13,001 nucleotides of DNA. It comes from an uncultured Clostridia bacterium (GTDB lineage Bacteria > Bacillota > Clostridia > Oscillospirales > Oscillospiraceae). The stretch spans positions 1 through 13,001 of the forward strand of contig CAMHER010000041.1 in assembly GCA_946184215.1 (NCBI GenBank), read 5' to 3'. Numbering within the stretch: position 1 is the stretch's first letter; each line of letters starts with the position of its first letter. The notes below the pieces were generated by a model. It ran no database searches. It worked only from the letters and a program-made list of their open reading frames with translations, and had not been told where the DNA came from. Positions 11,930-13,001 of the stretch are shown here, piece after piece. The translations under genes and the position numbers were made by a program.

Positions 11930-13001
11930 TCAACCCTCCTTTTCCATGCGGGTGATCCTGCCGCTCACGCTGCCGCCGCCGGTGATGAGCGGCACGCGCT
12001 CCAAGATCAGCGACGAGGTGTCCAGCCCGTACCAGCGGACCTTGGAGCCGGCCAGACGGCGGATGGAATATTTCGCGTTCAGCACGAATTCGTCAAAATC
12101 GCTCAGCTCTGTCTTGGTGGTGACGGATTTGTGGATCATGCAGAATTTAAAGGTACCGACGTTGGATTTGCCGTAGATGGAATATTTCTTGTCCTGGTGG
12201 GGCAGCTCGCCGCGCTCCTGCATATCCTGGACGATCTGGCGCAGATAGACGTTCACGCGCGGCGCGCACTTGAAGCCCAGATTGATGCGGATGCGGAAGA
12301 TGCAGTCGGTCCCGTAGCGCTCGAGCTCATAGTTCATCGTGCTCGGCTCGTTGAGCGTGTGGACCGAGACGAACCAGTAGGCCTGGGCGCGCTTGGTGTC
12401 CTTGTCCAGGATCGAGTAGAGCACGTCGCGGTCCATCAGCTCGGGGTCGCTGCCGTTGACGAGATAGACCAGGTTGTGCGCCAGCAGGGGGACCTCGGTG
12501 TCGTCGTGCAGGGCGACAAGGCTCGGCACATGCTCGCGCACGCGCAGCTGGGTGCTGTACTGCTTTTCCAGTTGGGTGCCGCGATACCAGATGATCATGA
12601 TAAAGAGCAGCAGCAGCGTCAGCAGGACCGTGACATAGCCGCCGTGCAGGAACTTGCCGAGGGAGGAGATAAAGAAGATCGACTCGATCGCGCCGAAGAC
12701 GAGCAGCACGAGCACGGAGAGAACGGGCTTGCGCCGCAGCTTGAACAGGTACACCGCCAGCAGCAGCGTCGTCATCAGCATCGTCAGCGTGATGGCGAGA
12801 CCGTAGGCCGATTCGATCCGCGCACCGGAGCGGAAGTACAGCACCACCAGGCTGCAGCCGATCCACAGCAGGTTGTTGACCTTGCCGATGTAGAGCTGGC
12901 CCTTGGTGTCGGCGGGATAGCGGATCTCCAGATGGGGCAGCAGGTCGAGGAGGATAGCCTCAGAAACCAGGGTGTAGGAGCCGGTGATCAGCGCCTGAGA
13001 G
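11930..13001 (-). CDS. kup: KUP-family potassium transporter, C-terminal part (5' end outside window)
   Basis: The last 356 residues of a KUP/HAK potassium permease; the frame runs off the right edge, so the V/GTG at 12847 is internal. At the edge the translation reads SQALITGSYTLVSEA, a highly conserved KUP stretch, then KGQLYIGKVNNLLWIG and VVLYFRSGARIESAYGLAIT, also near-diagnostic. Remaining hydrophobic segments (about nt 12580-12870) are the last membrane helices; the final 200 residues form the cytoplasmic C-terminal domain. The transporter most likely imports K+ coupled to protons. It lies directly upstream of proC on the same strand, with a 2-nt gap and a ribosome site (AAGGAGGG, 11934-11941) inside its last codons. 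Confidence 0.94.
   Translation of the reverse strand, partial: SQALITGSYTLVSEAILLDLLPHLEIRYPADTKGQLYIGKVNNLLWIGCSLVVLYFRSGARIESAYGLAITLTMLMTTLLLAVYLFKLRRKPVLSVLVLLVFGAIESIFFISSLGKFLHGGYVTVLLTLLLLFIMIIWYRGTQLEKQYSTQLRVREHVPSLVALHDDTEVPLLAHNLVYLVNGSDPELMDRDVLYSILDKDTKRAQAYWFVSVHTLNEPSTMNYELERYGTDCIFRIRINLGFKCAPRVNVYLRQIVQDMQERGELPHQDKKYSIYGKSNVGTFKFCMIHKSVTTKTELSDFDEFVLNAKYSIRRLAGSKVRWYGLDTSSLILERVPLITGGGSVSGRITRMEKEG

Overview
The window looks like chromosomal DNA from a GC-rich anaerobic Clostridia (Oscillospiraceae-like) bacterium. The evidence is strong AGGAGG-type ribosome sites, Firmicutes-style -35/-10 promoters, a bioY-birA pair with a BirA-type operator, and an oxygen-sensitive, Fe-S-rich gene set. 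The organism is inferred from gene content and style only. The window is densely coded: no gene-free stretch exceeds 160 bases, and I see no RNA genes, insertion sequences, CRISPR or phage genes.

Bases 2-7430 (+ strand) hold the most interesting region. It starts with the C-terminal end of a molybdenum-dependent aldehyde oxidoreductase. A hairpin follows, with a promoter folded into it. Next come seven tightly packed genes: a large Fe-S/CCG-domain redox protein, a two-CxxC mini redox protein, a small SAM methyltransferase, a C_GCAxxG_C_C protein, a Cys-rich radical SAM enzyme, a short AMP-forming CoA-ligase-like enzyme and a DUF5714 protein. Gaps are 1-2 nt or ATGA overlaps. The gene order matches what I remember of the Desulfovibrio vulgaris DVU_1559-DVU_1553 neighbourhood, whose families carry names such as TrsS and TrsM but have no established function. 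The set reads as one redox and modification system serving, or matured together with, the aldehyde oxidoreductase. That functional link is inference from context.

A 12-bp terminator (7435-7463) closes this operon and faces a convergent minus-strand DUF2130 coiled-coil/nuclease-like gene (7479-8702). A 153-bp divergent intergenic region then carries one promoter for DUF2130 and one for the biotin genes. The biotin promoter's -35 lies inside an inverted repeat resembling a BirA operator. bioY (biotin ECF transporter S component) and birA (biotin ligase/repressor) overlap by ATGA, giving a self-contained biotin uptake and sensing unit.

After a weak terminator, a good extended -10 promoter drives a guanylate-kinase-like gene (10549-11088). 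Its P-loop has lost the catalytic lysine although its GMP-site residues are mostly kept. A 14-bp bidirectional terminator separates it from a minus-strand pair: proC (pyrroline-5-carboxylate reductase) downstream of the C-terminal part of kup (potassium uptake permease), which runs off the right edge.
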